A stretch of DNA of 64,000 nucleotides from Chionis minor (taxonomy: Eukaryota > Chordata > Aves > Charadriiformes > Chionididae). Below, in pieces: positions 24,016 through 37,600 of the stretch. The position numbers and the translations under genes were made by a program. The stretch covers positions 998,384-1,062,383 of the forward strand of contig VZSF01001513.1 of NCBI GenBank assembly GCA_013398295.1, given 5' to 3'. A model generated the notes under the pieces. The model searched no databases, was not told the DNA's origin, and saw only the letters and a list, made by a program, of their open reading frames with translations. The stretch's first letter is position 1, and each line of letters begins with the position of its first letter.

Positions 24016-27000
24016 CCTGATCATTATATGGATTTGCTCTCCGTGTGGCTCCACTGACAGTTGCGGAGGCACAGAGCCTGCCCCTGTTGTTCCAAAAATA
24101 GTGAGACATGAGAACTTGGCAGAGGGACGTGATTTTCTATAACGAGCGTCCTTCTAAGATAATAGCTAGCAGGGTGCTATTGAAGCTGGTAGGGACTGGC
24201 CCAGGGACTCCAGGGCAGCTAGTCGTTGAACTGGTACCATTTTATGAGGGCAGCCTGCTGTCCGGCACGCAGCTTTCCACCCCCTTTACAAGTTGTGGGC
24301 TGATGTCACGCTCTCAACATGGAAGGAGAAGGTTTCTCCACGTCTGCTGGCTCTTGGAGCCCTCGAGCAGTCTTCCCAGGTTCAGCATGGGCATCATGGG
24401 ATGTATCACCCAGGTGTTTAGAGAGATGAGCCTGTATTTCACCTCCTAGAAGTGTTAGAACTAACCTGGAGCCTTGACGGGGGCATAATTTTCAGTTGAG
24501 GGCCCACCAGCCAAAGTGGTGGGACTGAGCAATGGCAGCTGGCTGGCTGCTCACCCAACCATTGGTCCCGCCAGGGGATCTCCGGCATCAGCCTGGTTGT
24601 CTACCAGCCACTCCACTGTCACCAAGTGGCTAGAGCATAGGGCAGCCTTGGGCCAGAGCCTGGCATGGTGGAGGTGAGGAAGGCTGGAAAGGCAGCAGCA
24701 GCCTTCCTGGGGCTCTGGGTAGATGAAAAAGCATCCTGACACAGGCCTTGGAGTGTGCTGGTGGGTGGTAAGGAAGTGGTGAGGCCTCTTTGATATTCTC
24801 TTTGAAAGGTGCTGAGAGGGAGCCCTTTAGGAGCAGAGAGGACAGCTTTGATCATCTCCCAGGCTCTAAACCCCCAACCTTCCCTCTCTGGCACGTCAGG
24901 GAGGCGCGACACACAGTGTGTGCACACACCCGACAGCCAAGTGCACTTCTTGGGTGCTTTTCTGCAAGCATTGAGACTTCTTCCCCTCTTCTTGAGTACT
25001 GAGACTGCTGCTCGCCCCAAGCCACTGTGCTGGAAGACCAGCACGTGCTTCAGTTTTGCTGCTGCCAGACAAAATCAGATGAAGATGGTGATGGGGACAT
25101 CCTGTTCATAGGCCGGGTATTTTCCAAAAGGTTTGGTATGGCTTCGCGTGCCTTGTGGCCATAAACCTAGGCAAGAAAGAGAGGCACCCCACTGGGCGCT
25201 TGCTGCAGAGTCCTTCTGAAGTCAGGCTTGAAGAAGCTTGAGTTGTGCTTTACCTGGGGCTCTGGGGCAGCGAGTTGGGTTTTTTGAGGGGCTGTTGGAC
25301 AGGGAGGTACAGGGGAATTTCCTCTCTCCACCTTCGCTCTCCAGCGTGGCTTCTGCGGGCATGTGTGCTGCTGTGCCCTCACGTTGGCTTTGCAACCATG
25401 GGAGGGGCAGTCAGTTTCTGCCTTTCTCTGGCTCCTTTCCTGTTTAGCACCAAATAAAGGGAGAGTGGCCGACACTGTTTCTTTCTGTGGTTTTACAGTG
25501 TTCACATTCACAAAAAACCCATGACATCTTTGCTGACATACTGGCCCAAGTTGCTGGTAAACCAGATGTGTGAGACCTCCTTACGCCCAGTCTTGAAAGG
25601 CTTGGCTTTCTCCGACACGCACAGTAACACCTTGCAGTGGTCTCTTCATTACAGGAACGTACAGGGTCAGGGTTGCTTGGGTTTTTTTTGTAGGCAGACT
25701 CGTTTTGCTTGCAGGAGATGAAACAAAATCAGACTGACATTTCTGATTTTATCTGTGAACTTTGCTATGTGTCCACACTCAGGCTGCATGTTGAGGTGAT
25801 ATGAGCTGAAGTGAAAATAAGAACCAAAGGGTTAGGTGCCGTCATCATGTTGTAGCCCCTGAGTATAACTTTCCCGCTCCTGGTTGCTGAGGGACTTTGG
25901 ATACTTGTGTTTTTATGAAGCTGAGAAAATGCCTGTGTCCATCTGTGGTGGCTTATGAGACAGACTGTAACTGTTAGACAAACTTATCAAGCTTAGTTCA
26001 AGGGTAGCTGAAAGAGATGCTGTTGGTTATGGTTAGCTACAGTACGTGAAACTAATATTTGTCCTTGGACTTAAAATTGAGGAACTTGTGGCATAAAAAG
26101 GTGTCAAAGTGTAACCAAGTCAGAAGCAGCCTGAACGAGCAGGTCCCAGTCAGTATTGAGGAGGACGGGAAAAAAAGGCCCATCGAACCTCAGAGAAGAG
26201 GTAACTAGCTGAGGTATGATCCAGGTTTCAGTCTCTTTGAATCTTTCCAGGTGATGTTTAAGGTGAGAGGATGGATCCACGAAGCCCTTGTCGCAAGCCA
26301 TTTCCAAGTTGCCTTTGGGTGCTTTGGCTCTCTTGATTTTCCTGAAGATCTTTGGCTGAGCTTGTAGAGGTCTCTAGCCTTCCCCGGCACAGTCTGAGGC
26401 CAGCAGATGTTGCAGAGTTCAGTATTTTTAAAAACAGGCCAGAGTTGTCTCAAGTCAGTCACTCCAAACTGGAAACAGCAATTCCAGTAGCTTTTTCTGA
26501 ACTGAGGGCTGTAAAAAGAGCTACTCTCTTCTGAGACACCAGGATACCACCAGCCAGCTGAGGGGTGCAGATATCCTATAAATATTTGATTAACAGGTGA
26601 TGTCTATGGCTTGATATGTTCTAGTTCCTTATCCCTCAATTTATTCCCCTCTAAATTCAGCCATCCCTTTGTTTTTTGATCTTTTGGGTGGGAAGGAGTG
26701 TTTGTCTAGTTCTCTCTGCCATTTTAAAAGGTCTGGATGGGAAGACCTAATTTTATTTCTTCTTTTAATTTGTCTTTCATTTTTTGGATTTTTTGTTCTA
26801 ATGGTGGCCAAGCTGGCTTTTTTTTTTTTTCAATTGGGATTACACAAGCATTTTTTTGTACATGATCTAATTGGTTGACCTAGTATGTGAGATTATTTTT
26901 TTTTCCCCTAGTTGGCATTTTTGTTTTGCTTCTAATGGAACAGATGCTAGTGAACAAGAGGGGGGGAAAAATCGTCATTTTGCGTGTACGTTGAGTAAAA

Positions 27001-28019
27001 GTTTCTAGTCATAAGATGAGCTAATCATGTAATCCTGCTGTGAATTAGACTGTCTTGATGGGAGGGGATGAGGAGGAAGGATGTGCATATGGTTCACTCG
27101 CATATCCCAAAGGATGCATTGTTCCAGAGAAACGATTGAAATTGTGTGTTACAAAAACTCTTCAGGCTGTGAGTTTGAAATTTCAGCTGCGTGGTTAAGG
27201 AAACAGGGGCAGAAATTTGGAGAGTGTAGTTAGATTTGTGATTTCTTCCCCCCCCCCCTTCTTTTTCCTGGAGCAGGTGGGAACCCACAACTCCCATCAG
27301 CTTGCCCTGGGTTGTGGTTGTCGTTGTTCAGCTCTTCTGGAATGAGCTCAGCGTTAACACCGTGCTGTGCACACATGCGTGTGGGAGGCAGCCTTTACCC
27401 CGAGGGACCCCAGAGAGTTTATTTATGCAAATGGCAAGAACCAATTTGTTATTCTCTAGGCGGTGTTTATGTGCCTCGCCGCCACAGCAGCGTAGGAAAG
27501 CCTGTGTTGTGCCCACTATCAGCAACATCAGATAGCAAAGCACGGGCGTAAGTGACAACTGATGATAACTGCCCTGTCCCCATAGCTGTCACAATGACGC
27601 CAGCGGCTCTTTGTTAGAGGAGCTAAAAACTAGCCCGGTGTAGGGAAGTGACCTGTGCTTCTCAGAAGCGTGCTCACCAGCTGCCCAGCCTGGAGGAGAC
27701 ACCACATGTGCCATACCCACTCTTCAAGTTTACTGAATTTTCACTGCACCTCCTTCTGGCTAAAAACCACCCCAAAACCAGCAGGAGAAAGAAACCTTGT
27801 CTTTCTCAGCCTTTCAGATGTGGTGTGGTGCACAGTTGTCTCCCCCGCCTCGATAGCCCCGGGGCTGTATGTGCCATCTGTGGCACACTCCCTTGCCATG
27901 GCTGCGTTTCTCCTAGGCAGAAGTGGTTACCGAGGCTGGCGCGTACTTCTGCAGTCACTGAAGCAGAGAGGTGAAACGGCTAGCAGAGCACCAAAAATCA
28001 GCTAGCAGATGGCTGTAAA

Positions 28020-28125
28020 ACCTGCCGCCTTTCTGCCGCCGCTTTGTTCGTCTGGGAGTCTTGGGCCGTGGCGGCGAGCGGAGCGGCGGCAGGTGCCACG
28101 GCAGCCATGGCTGCCACCGTGTTTA
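28020..28125 (+). promoter_or_regulatory. CpG-rich intronic patch; possible regulatory element, function unknown
   Basis: I count about twelve CpGs in roughly 105 bases, while the surrounding intron is CpG-poor. The patch carries GCCGCC/GGCGGC-type repeats, inverted arms cctgccgcc (28021-28029) and ggcggcagg (28085-28093), and the perfect 14-bp palindrome gcagccatggctgc (28101-28114). An ATG in good context at 28107 opens only a ten-codon frame ending at 28139. It could be a small CpG island or an unannotated promoter or first exon, or neither. The regulatory label is an inference from composition only. Confidence 0.3.
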
Positions 28126-28353
28126 AGAAGTGTCACTAACGCGTGCATCTAAGTCCAGCTGAGCAAGCGCGGCACTGAGGTGTTTCTTCTCCTCTGCTTG
28201 ATGTAGTTATTCTGATTTAAAGTCAAAGGACCAAATCTTCACCTAGCACAAGTCAGTGTCTTGCTGCGTTGCAGTCAGGTGTGAGTGTGGCTTTGACGCT
28301 ATCCGGAAGTCTGGGGCTGAGCTCATTAGATCTGCTTCGGCTCTTGTGCACAC

Positions 28354-28366
28354 GTGTGTGTGTGTG
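28354..28366 (+). repeat. Short GT microsatellite
   Basis: Uninterrupted gtgtgtgtgtgtg flanked by cacac and catgcgc. It is too short to be remarkable. Confidence 0.85.
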
Positions 28367-31300
28367 CATGCGCAAAGTTTGTTTCGGCTCTTCCCTCTTG
28401 GTGAGCCTGTTCTTCTGACACCTGCGATCCTCTCTGGTTTGGAAACGCTGCCACACATCACCCCCCTGAACAGCCTGCCCTCCTGTAAAGCTCTTAGCTG
28501 GGAGCGGCACGTGCCCTGGTTGAAGGGCTGGGTATGGAGGGGAGGCACATCGGCGCAGAGCATCGTCTGAGCGTGCTTCATGATTGTGTTACTCCTGTGA
28601 AAATAAATACTGAGAAACAAACCTGTTTGCTGTTCCTCCTCCGGGTCCTGTGCTTTCCAGTGCCTTGACCCAGATACGGATGGCCACTTGCACTGCTGGA
28701 GGAGTTGGACATGTGGCTTTCCGAAGCCCAGTCCTGAGACAGCATGGTTTGTTTGCACGCTCGCAGCAAGACCTAAGGCCGATTTGCTTTGTGTGGGAGT
28801 TGTGGGCTGCGAAGGGAGAACAGGAACATTGGGAGCACTGAGGGAGCCTGCCCGCTCTTGTAATTATCTTGTAATAATTTGCTTGCAAGCTCCCTAAGCC
28901 CTGCTACTCTTTTTGGAAACAATAAACTTTTTTCTGGGAAGCAGTGACGCAGCTGTCTCTGAGTAGAGGTAACTTTGAAAGCCTGCCTTCTGCCCTGCAA
29001 AGCATAAACTGCCAAAACAGTGAAAAATGACTGATTTGTTGGGGAAACCCTTCGGCTTCAGTGAACTCAAATTGAGCCCAAAGATGATTTTTTTTAAGGA
29101 TTTGTGTGTATGAATTATTTCCAAAAAGGTGAAATGCAAACTTAATGGCATTCCTGAGCCAGGCTGGGTTTTGGATTATTTTTTTGAGGGGGGGAGGAAT
29201 TGGATCATTGCTCTAAATGGCATTTAACCAGGTCTCCACATCCTCCAGATGCTGCCTTATGTGGCAGCTGTCAGCCAAAGAGGAGGCTTGGGTGAAAGTA
29301 CTGCTGGGATGTGTCCTTGGTGGGGCAGCTCAGCTCCTTGTCCTGCGGAGGAATCGGTGTGGGCAGAAGCAGTTTCTGGGAGAACTGCTGCAGTGGGGAT
29401 GTGTAGAGCTTGTCCAAGCCTATTCCTGGTGGCTCTGGGGCGCTGGAGAGGCCCTGTTGGTGTTTTCCAGTGAGTCTCCTCAACCTCCATTGATGACTCT
29501 CTTGAGAGAAGGCCCCTCTGGCCTCCACACTGCCCTTGGCACAGCAGCTCTTGCAGGGCAGCAGATAGAGGAGGCAGCTTTGATGTTATCTTCTTCCGTG
29601 TCTGCACATAGGAAATGCTTGTCTTTCCCCATCTCCTCCCTCTGCGCTGCCTGAACCGGGGCAGTGGTGTGCCCTGGCCCATTTAGTTAGCATGAAAGCC
29701 CATGATCAGATAAGCCTCTCTCTCTAGCTGTCTTCAGAGGTCTTTGGTCTTGTGTGGGTTGTACGTGGATGCCAGCTATGACTCTTAACTGGAAGGGAGT
29801 GGAAGTTAGCTATCACACTAGCCTTTTTTGGGCACGGGGAGAGAAAGGATGGTCTTTTAATAAAATCTGGATTTCTGCCTCCCCCCGCCGTGATGATGAA
29901 GAGGAAAGATGTGAGGGTTCAAAACCACTTTCTAGTAGAGGACGAAGAGCCAAAATGATGAGTTGGATTTCAGTGGGTGCTTGTGTTTACAAGGGGCAGT
30001 AACCAGTATATGGGTTGTCCCACCTAGTGGCTTTTGCAATCAGGGACTCTTTTCAAGCCCAGCCAACACCCCACTAAGACAACAAACAAATAAAGCAGAT
30101 ATATACAACTACTATCAAACAACTGTCCTTAGGACATGGTATGTGCTTCCAGCAGCCCTTGCCCTGCTAATAGTGAATAAATACAGACGGCAAACTGAAA
30201 TTTAGTGAAAAAAAACAAGTGAAAAAAACGCAAACAGCTCTCTTGCACTGAAATTGGCAGGGCTAATCTCTAGATGTGGGCCAGCCTTGAAACAAGCCCG
30301 CCTGATCCCACAGATTTTGTTTCCTCCCAGTGTTTCTTTATTTTACAGTAACAATTGCTCTGCGGCTTTATTCATGTCGATCCCAGTCCAGAAATGGTGC
30401 AACGTGATTTCCTCATGCGGCTGCCTCTGCTGCGAAGGCTTTCACATTACCGTTTCCTGTTGACTCAAATGCTCTTTTCTTACTTTTGCTGACGTCAAAC
30501 AGAGATAGTAGATCAGGAAAGACTTCTGAGCAATGCAAAATAGAGAAGAAAAAAAAAAGTGAGGATTTTTGGCATTAAGCCCTGTGGAAAAATCACTGCA
30601 GCTTTCAACTACTCCCAATTCCCACTGGTAGACCCCAAGAAAGGAGGCACATGACTTTTAAGTCAGGTCAAATTTGCAAGTATCTGAACTGTCTGCTGCT
30701 TTAATATTTCCTTTTCCTGGCCCCTATTTAAGCTATTTATTTATTCTTACTCTGTCTGCTACAAATTGCTTTTTTTTGGTTTGTTTTGGTTTGGGTTTTT
30801 GATTGTTTTTTTCCCCATAAAATACCACAGTTTAGTTTATTTCTCAATGATTCCTGGGAGAGCAGTTCATCTTTGCAGTTTGGCAAGCTGAGGGCCTTGT
30901 GTAAGAGTAAAAATGGAAGACCTTGCTTGGCTCAGATCCTGGTCCCCAAAGGGTGGTCGTTAGTGCTCATTTTTCTAATATTGTTGCCAGGTGGCACAAA
31001 TGCTGTATTATAAAGAGGTTGCAATACCCATCCTGCTCTTTTCTTCAGCAACCTTATGGGATTTCTAAGTATCAGAAAACTGGACAATTAGCTAGACCTC
31101 TTTAAAAAAAAAAAAATAAATAAATTAGGTAGTCCAACGTTTTGTTAGACCTAAATGGGAGAGCTTTAGTAAGTAACTAATCCATCTTTATGCTTGACCT
31201 GTGAAATGAGACCATGAGTGGAGGTGGGGCGTTAGCTGTTACACTTGTGAGCAGCGTGTAATGCATGCAATGATGCTTGCTCAGGTGTGCAGTTAGTCTG

Positions 31301-33553
31301 AAGCAAGAGCTGTTAGTAGCAAAAAGATACTAATTCCATGTCAGCAATGATGTGATTTTTTTTTTTAATTATTTTTTTACAACTGGCTGTTTCTGTGCTC
31401 AACGGAAAAATTGAGAAAGAGTTGGTGTAGTGTCTTCCTTTAAGCATCATGGTACAGATGAGTACATCCAGATGGGCTATGGAGTTTTGCCAGTGCTAGG
31501 GAAGCAGGATGTGTATGCTTTAAGACAGGAAGAGTTAACTTTGTTTCCCTGAAGCTCACCTTTAAGGAAAAAGTAGAAAATATATGCATGTTCACCTAAC
31601 TGTATGCATGTTTATACAAGCATATATATTACTTACGTAAATACACATACACACATATCCCTCTTCAGGTTGCTGGTAAATCAAATTACTTCCTGTTGGA
31701 GATCTGGCCAGAGGGACTTTTTTTAAGTATGGGCTTGAAGAGATGCCTGGGGAAGGTGGGCTAGATAAGCATGTGGCATGTGGAGAGATCAATGAGGAAG
31801 TAGGCAGGAAAGAATAACAAGGAGATGTAAAAGCTGGCCTGACTGGCAAGGCAGAGGCGGTATCTGTGCTGCAGCTGGAGGAAGCGTTGCCATGTTGTGT
31901 GTAGGCACAGCATAGCCAGACTCAGTTTAACAAACCGCAGTGAAGATGTGGCATTAAAGATCTGATGTGGGCTGAAGAGCCGAGGTTGATGGTGGGTTTG
32001 CACGGTTGGTCCTGCTCTGGCTTAGACTGCTGCCATAGGCGAGCCAGCTTGAGTGTCTTTCAGCAGCCCTATAATAAAGGCAGAGTGAAACAATGAAGGA
32101 TTGTTGTTTATATGTACTGGAGATAGCACTTAACAAGTAGCCTTGGTGCTACATGCAGTAGTGTTGTGAGATTGCTGGGAACGCATCTATCTTAGCTTCT
32201 GGAAGGAGCCCAGGAGGAGCTGTTGAGCAGAGCCCAGGACGGTGATGAGAAGCAAGCTGTCCTCATCTGTCACGGGCCGATTGCTTTCCTGCTCTTGTCC
32301 AGAGAGGAATGAAAGGATTCCTGGTTGCTTTTCTTCTGCTGTGGGCATCTCAAGATGTTAATACCAGTAGTCATTTCAAGCTGGCTGGCTGCCAGAAAGC
32401 ACAGTATAACAATGCTTATCCTCTTAAACTGAAAGAGGGTTTAAAAATGGCTTGTAGATTATTAACATCAGACCTGGGAAGGGGCTTCTGGGGAAAGAAG
32501 GGCAAATAGTGCCATTAAAAGGCTGACCGTCTCAACTGAATTGTATGCCTCTTTTTTCCACTCCACTTGTTCTGATATTCAGAGTAAAACTGAAACAATC
32601 GATACTGAATGTCCTGAAACAATTACCAGGGGAAACTTTTGAACCAGACTGCAGCAGTTCTAGGGTTTAGTTTTGTGACAAATCACTGTGTGCTCTGCCT
32701 CTTACAATTAAGTGAGCACTCCTTTTGCACACGTTAAACCCCTACCCAGACTGTTCAGCATGCAGCTGAAGCAAGTGCCTCACTGTCTGTAGACTTTTGC
32801 AAAAAACACAACAAAGCCAAAAAAGAAACCTCAGAGACCAGCAGCTGTGGTTCACGAGCTGAACTTTATTGAACAAGTTGCTTTTCTGCCCAGTAGAAAC
32901 TTTGGTTTATACTTTGTCCTTACTAGTTCCTTCATCACCCAGAGGTCTCTGCAGGTTAATCGGAGGAAAGCTGAACTCTGAGGGCCGGAAAGGCAGCTGC
33001 CATGTAAGTGTATGGCAGGAAACCTCATTCTGGAAAACAATACACATTCCCCAGAAATAGTGTTGGGATACCCTCAAAACAACATTGTTCCTGAGCCCTC
33101 ATGCTGTTGTGGTGAAGCTGCAGTCTGCGAGCAGTCTGGTTATGTGCATTATATTATGGAGCATCTTTCCCCAGAGAGCTGTGGTGTTTAGTGTGGAACA
33201 AGTGACTTTTTACATATTTCTCTTGTGCTTACGCAGGGGTGTCGTCCTCTGCTGATTCAGGCTAAGGACAGTTTGAGAAACCCTCCAGGAGACAGTTAGT
33301 GATCAGCATGCGACTACTGATATGCCTAATCTGTATCTGAACAGGAATTCATTTCATTTCTGGGGGCAAAATTTTTTGGGGGAGTTCAGGGCAAGGAGGG
33401 TACTAACAGATCTTCCTGGTATTGACTTAGTATTTCCTGAAAAAGTCATGATTTTTTTTTTCCTACCCCTATGTCTTATGAGTGCTTAATCTGTTTTTTG
33501 TTTGTGAGATAATAGTTTTATTTGGAATTTTCTAAGCCTGACAGAGGATATGA

Positions 33554-33748
<195 letters not shown>

Positions 33749-33757
33749 TGAGCTCTG

Positions 33758-33777
33758 CATTCATTCATTCATTCATT
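33758..33777 (+). repeat. CATT microsatellite, five units
   Basis: Five perfect catt units begin ten bases after the last base of the preceding exon, just downstream of the splice donor. Length variation here could in principle affect the donor's surroundings, but nothing shows that it does. Confidence 0.9.
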
Positions 33778-34600
33778 CTCTTTGTCTGAACCCCACGGCT
33801 GAGATGATGATGATTTGAGTTTTCTGCTTCAATAAATAACTGTCACTTGCTGCCCACCAGGAGCAAGTTGTCAGCTGGGATAACAGTGCCTCCACTTCCC
33901 CGCTGCGCATTGTCCAAGGTGCACCAGCTTCCAGGAAGGAGTGAGATTTCTCACAGCAGTATTGACTACAGGGAGGGTCTTCCTATGACGTGTGTACAAG
34001 CACGTAGAAAAACAGGTTTTCCTTCTGAGGCACAGGGGCTAGATTTTTGCGTTGGTGTCAACTCACATTGTTCTGCAGACTTACCTGGTTTATATCGGCC
34101 CCAGAACTGCACCTTGTCTGCGCCTCTGGTGCCTGCATGGCTGATGGGCGCCACCAGCAACAGAAGCCTACGCCGTGGTGCTCTGGGCCCAGCCTGCTGC
34201 TGCACACCTCAAACTGATAACAAAGGGAGAGGCATTAAGTGAAACCTTCCTGGATTTTTCTGGGAGGTAAATGCAAGGAGCTGTTGCTTTTGCCACTGTG
34301 TGCCTTGTTATTTGAAGGCTAACGTGTGCTGATTACACCCAAGCCCCTTTGTTTCCCTGTAGTAGCTATGGGCCTGTGTTTAATCCCTCTCTTTGACATA
34401 CCTATCCTGTGCCACTCGGCTCAGTCACAAAAAGTCTTTTCATTCCTGCCACAATCCCACAGTAGGAATTTTTCCTTCCTGTCCATGTCTGGCATCTTTT
34501 TGTTTGCAACAGGATTGGAGCATCATTGCCTCTCTGCGTCAGCCTCTGTTCCCCAGTCTCAAGGCTCTTCTCCGGAAGCCATTTCCCATACACACTGTGC

Positions 34601-34626
34601 TTTTTTTTTTTTTTGTTGTTGTTCCT
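34601..34626 (+). repeat. T-tract with GTT repeat
   Basis: Fourteen T followed by gttgttgtt. It lies inside the long open frame at 34393-35136 and explains the run of Phe and Val codons there. Confidence 0.85.
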
Positions 34627-37600
34627 CTGTACTCAGGGACGCAATTTGGTTATATTTTTTTTCCCTTCTATACTGCCAAAGTGCTCCGACTGCACTGCTA
34701 TCGACTTGAGCATCAAGGCATGGACCGGCCAGCATGGATCAGACAGCTGTTCTGGTTTTTGGAGGCGTCCCTAACCAAGATGACAATTCGACCAGCATCC
34801 TCCTGTGTAAACCAGGAGCAGAGCAAGACCTCGTCTGGGTGGAACAGGACATGTAGAGCAGGGAGATGTCAGCAGCAAGACAGTCTGGTTACACAGAAAG
34901 GTTTCTTTCTGACGTGCTTTGCAGAACATCTCTGGCATCCATTTTCCCAGAGCACTGGAGAGGAGGAACAGTCAGTTGTTTTCTTTGGAATACTGTTACC
35001 TGGGTTCCAGCAGCAAAGCATGCATATTTGGGTATCATCTGCTGTAGCCCTGGCTCAGTTCTACTTGTGGCATGCCAATACTGCAAAGAATAGTGTTAAC
35101 TCTCTTTTTGCTGCTTGGTTACAGTTGTATAGCTGAGACCCACAACTGAGTCCAGGATGGGACCAATTCCAATCCCAGTCAGGCTCTGTTAGTACCATTT
35201 CAGACTGTGGCTTGGGCTAAATGCTGTTTGGTTTGGGACTTTGCATAGTTTAACCCAGGCGATGCAGTTCCTGTCTTTAACTCTCTTACCAGATAAACCC
35301 CCACTTGAACACGTTAAAATCAGAATAGCTGAGGGCTAAAGTGGCCACGGGGCCAGGGGATGCGGGGGGACACACTTTCCTATCTGATGGTGAGACGGTA
35401 GGATAAATCAAGCAAAAGCAATTTCTCTTTCTCTGCCTAGCTTGAGTTCCAGTAAGAAAGAGATGGTCAGGTGAGGACAGAGAATATTAAATTATTTTTA
35501 AGTATGAAATCATATGATATATGTGGCACAGTGAAATAGAGGAGGAGTGTCATTTTAATATTCTCCGGGTCCTGACAGTATGAAAATTACTAGTGATATA
35601 TACCATATGTATTGAGCTTCTAAAGGATTGTGATTGTCTGCATAGAATATCAAATCTACTTACTCTGCAGCGGATTTCAGTCTAATTCTTCCCTTGTGAA
35701 TAATGCCAGCTGCTGAAGAGACACCCTGCCAGATAATTACGCAAATGACATTATCCTTAAAATAGTGACATCCAGTAGTTATTGTCAATCATTCAGCAGC
35801 AAAACTGTGTCTGTGCATAATGTAATGCCACTGTGCTTACAGCTTGTCCTGTCCCCTCCCAGCCCTCTGCCTGTCACAGGGCAGCAGTAATCGATCCCTC
35901 TGGGTTTTGGCACTCTTCAAGTGCTGTTGTAATTCATGATAGAAACTGCACGGGCTTTGATCTTGTTGGAAAACTGGTTGAGCTGTGGAGTCAGGTAGCT
36001 TCAGCTGCATGGGGCAGATACGTGGGGGGATGACTTGTTTTTTTAAAAAAAAATTAGTTGGGGTGACTGTTCTGGAAGATGTAAGGGGAGTGCTGTGTGG
36101 CTGTACTGAGCTGAGGTGGCTTCTGTTGGGTCACGAACACCGAGCTCCAGGAATCAGTCTGCAGGATGGAAGGAGATGCTCAGAAGGGAATCACTGCACT
36201 TGTGTAAGAGAGTTTGGAGGTCTTATGATCCGAACGCGAGTGCTTGCTTAGGAAGCTGGGAGCAGGGGGGAGAGTAACCAGGGAAAGCCTGACCAGAAAG
36301 TGTTTTGCTACAAGTTGCTCAAGGCGCCTCTTCTTTCTGGATTCCCAGGGTCGATGGAGTGAGAGAGTTGCTGGCCTAGAATACCCTAGGTCATTTGTTT
36401 TTCTTCTGGGCTAACCTTAAAACATAATACTACTGTATTTTTCCTTGTCCCCTTCGAGATTAAGCAGTTCAGCAGAGAGTCTGCATTTACCAACACAATG
36501 ATAGTTCTCCCGGTAAGTTAAGTTGCTTTTGCAACAAGTGCTGCCAAAAGCTGGGTCTTCTATTGTTTGAAATGCCAGAGAGGCTTGGAAGCCAACACTC
36601 TTCATTGAGAAGTAGCTGAAATGTGTCAGTTTGGCATGGGCTGACACTGCTGGTAACAGCTAAAATCAGGTGTTTGTTGATTCCTTTTCCAGCCACGCAT
36701 ACACAATTTGAAGTAGCTATAGTGCAATATTTCTGCAATTTGCTACTGTGAGTCTGTGAGAATGAGTTTCCTGAGGCAGATGGTGTATTTTGGTTATACG
36801 TGACTTTTTAACATCAAAACCAGACTTACTGCTGGAATGGTGCTCTCATAGGATGGTTTTCATGATGCAACTGTGAGTTTCAGTGAGTTTGCTCCTCACT
36901 TCAAGGAAACTCTGCTTTTTCTTACTAAGCCCTGTCCAAAATAGAAGTCCCATAAACGAGTGTGTGTGTATTTGTGTTTTTCTAAGAGAGAACTTTCAGT
37001 TTCACAGGTTTTTTTGTTGGGGTTTGGTGGTGGTGGGTTTTTTTTGCTTTTTTTCATTCGCAACACTGCCAAGGAGAGATGGCTTTCTGGCCATATCAAG
37101 GAAACATCTCTGGCTTGCCCTAAGCTGAGGTTTAGCTGTCAGCTCGGCAGTGCCTATTTATAGTTGCTTCCTGAAAAAAATGTCAACAAGTACAGTGTGG
37201 TTCCTTATCCCATGGTACGGGGGGTAAAACTAGAATGCATCCAGCCATGAAAGCAAGCTTTTCAGCCTGTCAAATCATAGTGTATTGTGCACCTCTAACC
37301 ACAGAGGAGTAGGTCAAGGACGTATTTGAGATCAGCTCATGCTGCATGTTGCCAGGAGAAGGTTAGGCGATAATCAAGGCTATTGTAGATAAAATCTTTG
37401 CTCACAGGCCAGTATTCTTGCACTGCTGCTTTCTTTAAGCTTACTTCTAAAGGAAAATGGTATGCCGGGTCCTGTTGCAGGCAGGTAGGTTGGTTTGTGA
37501 CTTTTATCTAAAGCCTGTATGTGCTATTTTTCTTGAGGCACTTCTTCCCAGCTTTCACTTTCCGGTTCAGCAGTTCTCAGGGTAGGGGAAGCATATTTTG

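Noticed and set aside
28243..28758. 171-codon minus-strand open frame overlapping the GT repeat
   Set aside because: The translation includes a His/Thr/Val-rich part created by the microsatellite, several frames on both strands are open here, and no family was recognised.
29217..29682. Overlapping open frames of 145 and 141 codons on opposite strands
   Set aside because: Mutually overlapping and without motifs; typical of stop-poor composition, not of genes.
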